25,443 bases of DNA, taken from an uncultured Leucothrix sp. (GTDB taxonomy: Bacteria; Pseudomonadota; Gammaproteobacteria; Thiotrichales; Thiotrichaceae). The translations under genes were made by a program, and so were the position numbers. The notes under the pieces are model-generated. The model was not told the origin of the DNA, searched no databases, and saw only the letters and a list, made by a program, of their open reading frames with translations. Below are positions 16,494 through 24,486 of this stretch, piece by piece. How positions within the stretch are numbered: position 1 is the stretch's first letter; every line of letters begins with the position of its first letter. Location: contig CALAJG010000116.1 in the NCBI GenBank assembly GCA_937923375.1, positions 1-25,443 of the forward strand, in the 5' to 3' direction.

Positions 16494-17621
16494 CTACTCA
16501 CGTATCCGTGTGTAGCTACCCCGTCCATTGGATGCAATTAAGCCCTGCAATTCCATGACTAAAAGCATGGATGAAAGCGCTGCAGGGGTCAATCCCGTTT
16601 GTATGACTAATTGGTCAATTGATACAGGATCAAAGCCCATTGCTTCCATTAGTCGGTCATTTTCGTCATTCCGCTCTATTGAATGTGCCTCAGTTGTGTC
16701 TATCTTACCAATTATTGGCTCGTTTACATTTAAGCTATTTAGGTCGATTTGCGAGGCCAGATCTTCCATTACATCATTTGCGGTTTCGACGAGCTTGGCG
16801 CCTTGCCTTATAAGTTTATGACAGCCTCGCGCTAATGGATTATGAATAGAACCTGGAATCGCAAAGACGATGCGCCCCTGCTCATTGGCATAGTCGGCTG
16901 TGATCAACGAGCCACTGCGTTGAGCAGCTTCCACCACTAGTGTGCCAATAGACAAGCCGCTGATGATTCGGTTACGTCGAGGAAAGTTTTGGGCACGAGG
17001 TAGTGTGCCTATAGGGTTCTCTGTGACTAGTGCACCGCGTTCCGCAATTTGATGTGCAAGGTTTCTGTTTTTGGCTGGATATACTCTATCAAGTCCGGTT
17101 GCCGTGACCGCAATTGTCACCCCATCATCTGCTAAAGCACCGTCATGGGCTTGGCCATCGATGCCCAAGGCTAGTCCACTCGTGACGCACAGACCTGTTG
17201 ATGCGAAGTGTCTGGCAAATTCAAAGGCATTAAGATTTCCACCTGGAGTGGGTGTGCGACTGCCCACAATTGCGATCTGTGGGTCACTTAGCAGCTCAAC
17301 GTTACCATGCACATACAGCATTGGTGGCGCAGCACTGATTTCACGTAACAGGGGCGGATAGCGTTCATCATTAAATGTAACGAGATGATGGTTTTCTTGC
17401 TCCAACCAAAGCATGTCGGGCTTTGCGGCGTCCAGGGGTTGAGACTGAACAGCCTGAGCCTGTTTATTACTAAGTCCTGCTTTTTGTAAGGATTGCTGAC
17501 TGGCTTTAAGAATGCTGGCCGCATCGTCGAAATGATGCAGGAGTGTGTGGAGGGCTTTGCCGCCGACGCCTGGAACGCGCCATAGCGAGATCCAGGCTTG
17601 CAGTGATTTAGTGTCATTCAC
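16494..17621 (-). CDS. dprA: DNA-processing protein DprA
   Basis: A cytoplasmic protein that binds incoming single-stranded DNA during natural transformation and loads RecA. It has 375 residues. An N-terminal helix-hairpin-helix-like region (GVGGKALHTLL, about 15-60) is followed by the Rossmann-like DprA fold from about 85 to 300. The fold carries the signatures IAIVGSRTPTPGG, SGLALGIDGQAHDGAL, GLDRVYPAKN, FPRRNRIISGLS and AAQRSGSLITADYA. A C-terminal winged-helix-like domain (about 315-375) includes FDPVSIDQLVIQTGLTPAALSSML. The gene lies 18 bases after the LysM gene stop, so the two are probably cotranscribed. dprA alone does not prove natural competence, since the gene is widespread in non-transformable bacteria; no other competence genes are in view. 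Confidence 0.96.
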   Translation of the reverse strand: MNDTKSLQAWISLWRVPGVGGKALHTLLHHFDDAASILKASQQSLQKAGLSNKQAQAVQSQPLDAAKPDMLWLEQENHHLVTFNDERYPPLLREISAAPPMLYVHGNVELLSDPQIAIVGSRTPTPGGNLNAFEFARHFASTGLCVTSGLALGIDGQAHDGALADDGVTIAVTATGLDRVYPAKNRNLAHQIAERGALVTENPIGTLPRAQNFPRRNRIISGLSIGTLVVEAAQRSGSLITADYANEQGRIVFAIPGSIHNPLARGCHKLIRQGAKLVETANDVMEDLASQIDLNSLNVNEPIIGKIDTTEAHSIERNDENDRLMEAMGFDPVSIDQLVIQTGLTPAALSSMLLVMELQGLIASNGRGSYTRIRE

Positions 17622-17639
17622 AAGAAATAATCAGATCCT

Positions 17640-18839
17640 TCAAGGGTTGCCAATCTTATACCCATTTCGAACAGCATGGTCAGCTTTTGTAATTAATGCA
17701 TAACTAAAGCGGTCAGATACACTATAAACTACTGCGCTTGCTGCTCGTTCAGGCGGTATGAAAACTTTATCTTTATCGGTCACATAGCCTTTTTCTTTAG
17801 GTGCATATGGGTCCAGAACTTCACGGCTTGGTGAATAGACACCCAGTACATAGCCAGGTTTAATGCCGTGACGCTTACCACGGTTGATCGTAATGATCAT
17901 GCCCGTACCGCTAATCAAACTCGCGTCATATAACGCCATGACTGTTCCGCGTATTTTCTGCTGTGGGATTTGAATAGGGGCCTTCAAATTATGCTCGTGA
18001 CTTTCAATATTGAGCAATCTGTCCCCAACCCTAACTTCACGTTTCATATTGAGTAATTTAGCTGTAGCAACAGGGCCGGTTCTTTCGATTTGTGCCTGTG
18101 AGCCATAACTGACTTCGTGTCCAAGCACTTGTCCGTTTTCAGGGTCAACCATCTCTTTACCAACGCTAAAGACGGCATAGCGCTCTAATTTTTGGCCACG
18201 AAAGTTTTTAACATAAATGTTGCGCCCTGGTTCGAGTAGGAGATTGAAATCCTGACCATCAACGATGTAAGGTGCATATTTTATAGTTGCGTCATCCAGC
18301 ACTCGCGGCCATGACAGAAATGGTGCGATGGTTGAAATCGGATCCCCTGTGCCGTCGGTGCGCTCCACGCGAATTTGTGGGATCAAGCGGTCGCTTACGG
18401 TGACCTTATCAGGTCCACGAGTTTGTTTCTTACCTCTGTAGATGTAAAGCACGTCACCTGGAAAAATAAGATGCGGGTTGGTAATTTTTTGGTTCTTATC
18501 CCAGACTTCAGGCCAGAACCAAGGATCTTTCAGAAATTTGTTGGCAATACCCCACAGGGTATCTCCTTTTTTCACCTTATAACGTAGCGGTGCTTCGCCT
18601 TTCAGTACCCCTTTAGTGCGGGTGATAGTGCGCTTTATTTTGGGACGGTTTCCCTGAAGCCCTGAGCCGCGCTGAGGCATACCATAATAGCTGTCAAACC
18701 GAGCGTGCGAGCTTTTAACGGCCGGACTAGTCGGTGATGAAAGATTTTTTTTAATAGTGTCTTTGTCGCAGCCTCCGAGTAAAATGCTGCTAAACACAAT
18801 AACAGAGGTGAAAATCTGCCGTGAAATGGTGAAAGACAT
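17640..18839 (-). CDS. LysM-domain protein, predicted lipoprotein
   Basis: A 399-residue envelope protein. The N-terminus is a lipoprotein-type signal with box LGGC, so C24 would be the lipidated residue. A basic, Ser/Pro-rich linker reaches about residue 86. The LysM domain follows at about 87-134 (YKVKKGDTLWGIANKFL through NPHLIFPGDVLYI). The remaining 260 residues form the conserved domain seen in LysM proteins encoded beside dprA and def in gammaproteobacteria. LysM binds peptidoglycan glycan chains. Residue +2 after the cysteine is Asp, which in E. coli tends to keep lipoproteins in the inner membrane. GAGAGGGC precedes the ATG. It is the first gene of the minus-strand run and diverges from def. 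Its exact role is unknown. Confidence 0.85.
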   Translation of the reverse strand: MSFTISRQIFTSVIVFSSILLGGCDKDTIKKNLSSPTSPAVKSSHARFDSYYGMPQRGSGLQGNRPKIKRTITRTKGVLKGEAPLRYKVKKGDTLWGIANKFLKDPWFWPEVWDKNQKITNPHLIFPGDVLYIYRGKKQTRGPDKVTVSDRLIPQIRVERTDGTGDPISTIAPFLSWPRVLDDATIKYAPYIVDGQDFNLLLEPGRNIYVKNFRGQKLERYAVFSVGKEMVDPENGQVLGHEVSYGSQAQIERTGPVATAKLLNMKREVRVGDRLLNIESHEHNLKAPIQIPQQKIRGTVMALYDASLISGTGMIITINRGKRHGIKPGYVLGVYSPSREVLDPYAPKEKGYVTDKDKVFIPPERAASAVVYSVSDRFSYALITKADHAVRNGYKIGNP

Positions 18840-18878
18840 GGTTTGCCCTCTCGTTCTTATTCGTTATTTTGTGTGAGC

Positions 18879-18884
18879 TATAGT
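18879..18884. promoter_or_regulatory. Possible promoter element in the lysM-def divergent region
   Basis: The 98-base region between the divergent LysM and def genes must hold promoters for both. TATAGT (18879-18884) on the plus strand matches five of six -10 bases for def, but its -35 (CTTATT, 17 bases upstream) is weak. The complementary strand offers the overlapping TACTAT for the LysM gene. Both are only suggestions. Confidence 0.25.
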
Positions 18885-18937
18885 ATCTTAGGGCTTATTA
18901 AGCACGCATGAATTTCAGACTTACGGTAAATTTATAA

Positions 18938-19444
18938 ATGGCAGTTTTAAAAGTATTAAGCTTCCCCGATAAACGTTTACGCACCAAGGCAAAGCCGGTT
19001 GAAGCGGTTGATGATAAGGTGCGGGGGATCATGGATGATATGTTGGAAACAATGTATGAGGCTCCAGGGATTGGTTTGGCCGCGACTCAGGTGGATATCC
19101 ATCAGCAGATTGTGGTTATTGATATCTCAGAGGAAAAAGACTCGCCGCTCTATCTGGTGAATCCTGAAATCGTTGCCAAATCAGGTAAGAAGGTCTCAGA
19201 GGAAGGTTGTTTATCCGTGCCAGAGTATTATGCAGAAGTTGAGCGGGCTGAAACGGTAACCATTAAGGCGCTAGGCTATGATGGTAAATCTTTTGAGATG
19301 GAAGCGGATGAGTTGCTGGCGGTATGCATTCAGCATGAGATGGACCACTTACAGGGCAAGCTGTTTGTCGATTATCTATCGCCCATGAAGCAGCAGCGAG
19401 TCAAAAAGAAACTTGAGAAAATGGCTAAACAGGGTGCTATATGA
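18938..19444 (+). CDS. def: Peptide deformylase
   Basis: Removes the formyl group from the N-terminal methionine of nascent proteins. A 168-residue cytoplasmic metalloenzyme of normal length. All three family motifs are present: GIGLAATQ (44-51), EGCLSVP with metal ligand C91, and QHEMDHL with ligands H133 and H137 and catalytic E134. The start MAVLKVLSFPDKRLR is typical. It opens the plus-strand run def-fmt-rsmB; fmt begins 12 bases after its stop. def and fmt are functional partners, since Fmt adds the formyl group that Def later removes. Confidence 0.98.
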   Translation: MAVLKVLSFPDKRLRTKAKPVEAVDDKVRGIMDDMLETMYEAPGIGLAATQVDIHQQIVVIDISEEKDSPLYLVNPEIVAKSGKKVSEEGCLSVPEYYAEVERAETVTIKALGYDGKSFEMEADELLAVCIQHEMDHLQGKLFVDYLSPMKQQRVKKKLEKMAKQGAI

Positions 19445-19456
19445 CCAAGGTTCTAT

Positions 19457-20401
19457 ATGTGTAATGCCCTTAGGGTTATCTATGGAGGTACGCCCGAATT
19501 TGCGGTTCCGGCATTACGTTCATTGATCGGTTCGACTCATAAAGTAGTTGCCGTCTACACGCAGCCGGATAGACCCGCAGGGCGAGGGCGTAAGCTACAG
19601 GCAAGCCAAGTAAAAATATTGGCCGAGTCTGCTGGAATTGCTATTGAGCAACCTGAAAACTTTCGTGATGAAGAGATTTGCCAGCGTCTGGCGGATTATA
19701 AGGCTGATGTTATGGTGGTCGCTGCTTACGGCATCATACTTCCACAGGTCGTTTTAGATACACCTATTTATGGTTGTATAAATATACATGGTTCTCTGTT
19801 GCCTAGATGGCGTGGTGCTGCGCCAATACAGCGTGCAATACTAGCCGGTGACGCTGAAACTGGCGTGACCATTATGCAAATGGCCGCTGGTTTAGATACC
19901 GGTGATATGCTGCACAAAACGCATTATGAAATTAGCACTGATGACACGGCGGCAACGGTTCATGATGCCTTGGCAAACGATGGAGCAGAGGCTCTGCTAA
20001 GTGTGTTATCGAAGCTTAGTAATGACGGATTTTCACCAGAAATTCAGGATGATTCTCAGGCCACTTATGCTGCGAAATTTAATAAAGCAGAAGCTGAAAT
20101 AGATTGGCAGTTACCAGCGGAAGATATTGATCGTTTGATCCGTGCCTTTAACCCTTGGCCTATCGCCTTTACACAGCTGCATGGCAAACCTTTGCGGTTT
20201 TATATGTCAAAGGTATTGCAGGAAAAGACAGTGTCGGTGGCGCCGGGTACGGTAATAGATGAATCTAAACAGGGAATACAAATAGCGACCGGCAATGGGG
20301 TTATCAACATTAGTCAGTTACAGTTTCCGGGTGGTAAGCCCTTGCCCGTTAGGGAATTTCTGAACGGACGCAGCCTGCTAGGCGAGAAGCTTCCTTCATG
20401 A
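19457..20401 (+). CDS. fmt: Methionyl-tRNA formyltransferase
   Basis: Transfers a formyl group from 10-formyltetrahydrofolate to initiator Met-tRNA. It has 314 residues, as in E. coli (315). The N-terminal Rossmann domain starts VIYGGTPEFAVPAL. The catalytic region shows INIHGSLLPRWRGAAPIQRAI with the essential Asn and His, then GVTIMQMAAGLDTGDM with the essential Asp. The C-terminal OB-like tRNA-binding domain covers about 205-314. AAGG six bases before the ATG supports the start. Its TGA overlaps the rsmB ATG (ATGA, 20398-20401), so the two are translationally coupled. Confidence 0.98.
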   Translation: MCNALRVIYGGTPEFAVPALRSLIGSTHKVVAVYTQPDRPAGRGRKLQASQVKILAESAGIAIEQPENFRDEEICQRLADYKADVMVVAAYGIILPQVVLDTPIYGCINIHGSLLPRWRGAAPIQRAILAGDAETGVTIMQMAAGLDTGDMLHKTHYEISTDDTAATVHDALANDGAEALLSVLSKLSNDGFSPEIQDDSQATYAAKFNKAEAEIDWQLPAEDIDRLIRAFNPWPIAFTQLHGKPLRFYMSKVLQEKTVSVAPGTVIDESKQGIQIATGNGVINISQLQFPGGKPLPVREFLNGRSLLGEKLPS

Positions 20402-21681
20402 GTCCGAGAAACCCCAGAGCGATTGCTGCACTAATATTGGAACGAGTGATATACGGTGGAATTTCCTTGAGTCAGTTGCTCGTAGACAGCGACGACAATA
20501 TTGATCCATTAGTTAAGGATCTATGTTTTGGGAGTTTGCGCTGGCATGAACGGTTAACGGCGGTGCTCGATCAGCTGTTGAGTAAGAAGTTAAAGGCCAA
20601 AGATAAAGATATAGAGTGCTTGCTCAGAGTTGGCTTGTATCAGGTTCTCTATCAAAATACACCGGAATACGCCGCCGTTAATGAAACCGTGGCGGCAGTA
20701 AAAGGGCTTAAAAAGGCATGGGCGGTTAAGTTTGTTAATGGTGTGCTGCGAACCTTTTTACGACGCAAAGAGTCTTTATTGCAAAAGGCAGATTTATCAG
20801 ATTCAGGCCGCTATGCATTTCCGGATTGGCTAATTAAATCAATTCAACACGCCTGGCCTGAACATTGGCAGTCGATACTTGAGGCGTCTAATGAGCGAGC
20901 ACCCATGACGTTACGTGTGAATCTATCACAAGTTAGCCGCGAAGATTATCTCAAGCAGTTAGCAGAAGAAGAAATAGAGGCTAAACCTCATGCCTTGGTT
21001 GACTCAGCCTTGATTCTGGATCAACCCATAAGCGTATTTGAGTTGCCAGGTTTTAACGAGGGATATGTCTCGGTGCAAGATGCTGCAGCTCAACTCTCAG
21101 CGTCGCTACTAGCTTGTGAACCGGGAATGAGGGTATTGGATGCTTGCGCAGCGCCGGGCGGTAAAACTGGTCATTTATTAGAACGTACAGCTGATCTGCA
21201 AATGGTTGCTATTGATAACTCTGAGTTACGCTTGTTGAGGATTGGTGAAAATCTGGAGCGCTTAGGTTTAGAGGCTGATATTGTTCTGGGCGATGCTGGG
21301 GAGGCAGGCGATTGGTCGGCGGCAGGGTTTGACCGCATTTTATTGGATGCGCCTTGTTCTGCAACCGGCGTGATTAGGCGCCATCCGGATATCAAAGTAC
21401 TGCGCAGAGAAGATGATATTGATCAGCTTCACGAGCAACAACAACGGTTGTTGGAAAACCTATGGCATATTCTAAAGCCTAGCGGAAGACTGCTGTATGC
21501 AACGTGCTCCATTATGCCTAAAGAAAATGCTGCTGCTGTAGCAGAGTTCCTTGAAAAGCACCCTGAAGCAACGCATCGACCAATTGACGCAGCGTGGGGT
21601 TTAGCCCAAGCTTATGGGCGCCAGGTTTTGCCAGGTAAAGACGCTATGGATGGTTTTTATTACGCAATTATAGAAAAATAA
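20398..21681 (+). CDS. rsmB: 16S rRNA (cytosine(967)-C(5))-methyltransferase RsmB
   Basis: Methylates C967 of 16S rRNA using S-adenosylmethionine. It has 427 residues (429 in E. coli). The N-terminal NusB-like RNA-binding domain covers about 1-130 (VKDLCFGSLRWHERL, PEYAAVNETVAAVK, KFVNGVLR). The C-terminal NOL1/NOP2/Sun methyltransferase domain has the SAM loop DACAAPGGKTGHL (248-260). The two catalytic-site cysteines are C320 in DAPCSATG and C370 in YATCSIMP; the latter is the nucleophile. It overlaps fmt by four bases and is followed after four bases by the DUF4390 gene. Confidence 0.98.
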   Translation: MSPRNPRAIAALILERVIYGGISLSQLLVDSDDNIDPLVKDLCFGSLRWHERLTAVLDQLLSKKLKAKDKDIECLLRVGLYQVLYQNTPEYAAVNETVAAVKGLKKAWAVKFVNGVLRTFLRRKESLLQKADLSDSGRYAFPDWLIKSIQHAWPEHWQSILEASNERAPMTLRVNLSQVSREDYLKQLAEEEIEAKPHALVDSALILDQPISVFELPGFNEGYVSVQDAAAQLSASLLACEPGMRVLDACAAPGGKTGHLLERTADLQMVAIDNSELRLLRIGENLERLGLEADIVLGDAGEAGDWSAAGFDRILLDAPCSATGVIRRHPDIKVLRREDDIDQLHEQQQRLLENLWHILKPSGRLLYATCSIMPKENAAAVAEFLEKHPEATHRPIDAAWGLAQAYGRQVLPGKDAMDGFYYAIIEK

Positions 21682-21685
21682 GTGT

Positions 21686-22276
21686 ATGCACAAAATTAAT
21701 GAAAATAAGTGCTCCCAGTCTAGGCTGGGACAAGTACTAGTATTACTGATCTTCTTTTGGTGCGCGGTCGTCTGGGCGGAAGAAGGTATTTTCTTTAAGC
21801 GTAACGCTATTCACAAAATTGATGCGGCCAATAACGTTTATCTGGTGAGTGCGCAGATTGATTACAAGTTATCGCCTTATCTTGAACAAGCCTTGCTGAA
21901 CGGTATTGTGTTGAACTCCACTACGCGAATGGTTCTGGTGAAACCCAGCAACTGGTGGTGGAATCAGGCTGAGAGTTTGAGCACTTTGAATTATCAATTA
22001 AAGTATCATGCGTTGAGTCGTCATTTTTTACTGACGCGGAGTGATACTAATGAAAACTGGAACTTCCGTTCCTTAAACACAGCTTTGAGAAAAATGGGTA
22101 GTGTGGTCAACCATCAGCTACCATCTCTGCCAAAAACGATTCATGAGGGTGGACACTCGATCTATTTATCGTCAGTATTATCACCAGCAACTTTAAGATT
22201 GCCATTGAAAATCCAATCAATTTTTAGCAGTCAGTACAGTATGAGTAGCGAGGTCATCAAGTGGCCATTACCGTAA
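21686..22276 (+). CDS. DUF4390 family exported protein
   Basis: A 196-residue protein with a basic N-terminus and a hydrophobic stretch about residues 14-30 (LGQVLVLLIFFWCAVVWA), which looks like a signal peptide ending VWA or an N-terminal anchor. The mature part is probably periplasmic. Length, the placement of LSPYLEQALLNGIVL, and the position between rsmB and an NtrY-like kinase match the DUF4390 family. That family's function is unknown. The shadow of the family's conserved place suggests it could contribute to sensing by the adjacent kinase, but this is inference. It starts four bases after rsmB with a weak ribosome site and overlaps the kinase gene by 16 bases (22261-22276). Confidence 0.82.
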   Translation: MHKINENKCSQSRLGQVLVLLIFFWCAVVWAEEGIFFKRNAIHKIDAANNVYLVSAQIDYKLSPYLEQALLNGIVLNSTTRMVLVKPSNWWWNQAESLSTLNYQLKYHALSRHFLLTRSDTNENWNFRSLNTALRKMGSVVNHQLPSLPKTIHEGGHSIYLSSVLSPATLRLPLKIQSIFSSQYSMSSEVIKWPLP

Positions 22277-24486
22277 GGACATTAGCATTTCAAGTTATGC
22301 CGGTGGTACTGACCGCCGTCTTGCTGACGATATCGCTGTCAATTCTTAATCTATCAACGCGAAATCCTGAATCGTCGGATCGCATTATCGCTTGGTTGGC
22401 GCCGCTTAATATTGCAATTTTGTTGATATTGAGCTTCCTGATTCTATTTAACTTATATCAGGCGATAACCCGATTACGCACTCAGCAGGCCGGCTCTCGT
22501 TTTACATTGAGGCTGATGCTGGCGTTTTCGATTCTAACGATTATCCCAGTACTTATCGTTTCGTATTTCTCCATGAACTTTCTGGGGGATCGGATTGATA
22601 GTTGGTTTAACGTGAAAATCGAAAGTGCTCTGGAGGACTCCCTGGAGCTTGCACGAAACTCCCTGGATGTCAGAACACGTCAACATTTATACGACGTGGA
22701 AAAGGTTGCCCGAGAGTTAACAGCTACCGATCCTTTGGATTATGCTAATAAGATAGATAGCCGCATGCGCTCTTTGGGTGCCTATGAGATGGTGTTGCTT
22801 GGCAAAAACAAGCGAGTGCTGGTTTACAGTGGGGATAATGCTGAGATTGGTACCATTATCCCGCATTTTCCAGCCAATGAAATTATGCGGAGTTTATCAT
22901 CTCGTGGTTACATGAATCGCATGGAAACCGTGGGTGGAAACAATACGCTTTACTCTAGAGTGGCGATTACGCTAAAGCCGAATATATCCAGCGATACGCT
23001 TATTCTGACTGCGTTGTTTCCGTTTTCCGACACTGAAATTGAGTTATCGAGCAATGTTGCAGACGCCAGAAATCAGTACCAAAAAATTAACTTTCAACGG
23101 GAATTGATCAAGCAGAGTTTTCGTTTAACTTTGTTCCTGATCATGGTGCTATCTATTCTGTTTTCAGTGTGGGCAGCTTTTATATATTCCAAACGGCTCA
23201 CTAACCCCGTAAGAAAATTATTAGACGGTACATTGGCCGTTGCATCGGGAAACTTACAGAAAAAGCTGCCGGTATCTGATAAAGACGATTTTAGCCTGTT
23301 GGCTCGTTCGTTTAATACGATGACCTCTAGATTGTCGGATGCCCGTCAGGAAAGTGAAGAGAGCCAGCAGCAGGTTCAGCGTCAGCATGATTACCTAAAT
23401 GCAGTTCTCGATCACCTAACATCAGGCGTTATCACTATTGATGATCAGCAGATTATTCGGCGGGTTAATGCGGCAGCCGAGCATGTACTTAAGGCACCGC
23501 TATCTGACTTTATTGACCAGAGCCTTTCTGAGGTGGGTGCTGAACATGAAGCACTACAGCCCTTGTTGCAAATGATCCAGCCTAACTTGGTGGATGATAA
23601 AAAAGAATGGCAGTGTGAGATAAGCCTGTTACTGGCTGACGGTAAGCGAATGATGGTGTGTCGTGGATCGGCCTTGCCGCAATTGATCGACGGCTCCAAG
23701 GGTCATGTTTTGGTGTTTGAGGATATTACCGATGTGGTGCAGGCTGAGCATGAAGCAGCCTGGAGTGAGGTGGCGCGTCGCCTCGCCCACGAAATCAAAA
23801 ACCCATTAACACCTATTCGTTTGTCAGCCGAACGATTGCAACATCGTTTAAAACCCGAGCTCAGCGAAGAGTCAGCAGAGCTGCTACAACGTATGAGTCG
23901 TACTATAATGAATCAGGTGGATAACCTGAAATCAATGGTGGATGCTTTTAGTGAGTATGCGAGAGCGCCTGCTTTGCGCTTGCAGCCAGTCGACTTGCCA
24001 GCTTTGACAAGTGAAATAGGAGAGCTATTTAGCGTAAACGACGAGGGAATTACGGTTGTCGTTGATGTGCAGGAAGTGCCTCAATTACACCTTGATTCAG
24101 GGCGGATTCGACAACTGATTGTTAATTTGATGAAAAATGCATTTGAAGCGTTCGGTGAGGAGAGTCTGCAGCGTGAAGTAAAGTTGTCTGTTCGTCTGGA
24201 TCAATCAATCGCAGAACGCCAGGAGGTTGTATTATCCGTGTCAGATACGGGGCCGGGGATTCCAGATGATATACTGCAAAGCTTATTCGACCCCTACGTT
24301 AGCAGTAAGCAAAAGGGATCTGGTTTGGGGTTATCCATTGTTAAAAAAATTGTAGAAGAGCACTCAGCGAAAGTGGTCGCTACAAATAATTCGCATCAGG
24401 GCGCAACAATAACAATTTACTTCCCGGCTGAGGCCGGTGTTGAACAAACAAATATTCAACCCGTAGAGGTTAAACATGTCGCTTAA
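22261..24486 (+). CDS. NtrY-like membrane sensor histidine kinase
   Basis: A 741-residue two-component sensor. Predicted helices lie at about 7-30, 42-66, 85-107 and 288-311; between the third and fourth is a roughly 180-residue extracytoplasmic sensor region. A HAMP linker follows (about 313-365), then a PAS domain (about 375-485), a HisKA domain with phospho-acceptor H510 in RLAHEIKNPLTPIRLSAERL, and an HATPase domain with N box (NLMKNAFEAF), G1 (DTGPGIPDD) and G2 (GSGLGLSIVKK). This architecture is that of NtrY. The GTG start is chosen because GAGG lies seven bases upstream and the reading begins at the first membrane helix. It overlaps DUF4390 by 16 bases and the NtrX-like gene by 11. The signal is unknown. 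Confidence 0.93.
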   Translation: MAITVRTLAFQVMPVVLTAVLLTISLSILNLSTRNPESSDRIIAWLAPLNIAILLILSFLILFNLYQAITRLRTQQAGSRFTLRLMLAFSILTIIPVLIVSYFSMNFLGDRIDSWFNVKIESALEDSLELARNSLDVRTRQHLYDVEKVARELTATDPLDYANKIDSRMRSLGAYEMVLLGKNKRVLVYSGDNAEIGTIIPHFPANEIMRSLSSRGYMNRMETVGGNNTLYSRVAITLKPNISSDTLILTALFPFSDTEIELSSNVADARNQYQKINFQRELIKQSFRLTLFLIMVLSILFSVWAAFIYSKRLTNPVRKLLDGTLAVASGNLQKKLPVSDKDDFSLLARSFNTMTSRLSDARQESEESQQQVQRQHDYLNAVLDHLTSGVITIDDQQIIRRVNAAAEHVLKAPLSDFIDQSLSEVGAEHEALQPLLQMIQPNLVDDKKEWQCEISLLLADGKRMMVCRGSALPQLIDGSKGHVLVFEDITDVVQAEHEAAWSEVARRLAHEIKNPLTPIRLSAERLQHRLKPELSEESAELLQRMSRTIMNQVDNLKSMVDAFSEYARAPALRLQPVDLPALTSEIGELFSVNDEGITVVVDVQEVPQLHLDSGRIRQLIVNLMKNAFEAFGEESLQREVKLSVRLDQSIAERQEVVLSVSDTGPGIPDDILQSLFDPYVSSKQKGSGLGLSIVKKIVEEHSAKVVATNNSHQGATITIYFPAEAGVEQTNIQPVEVKHVA

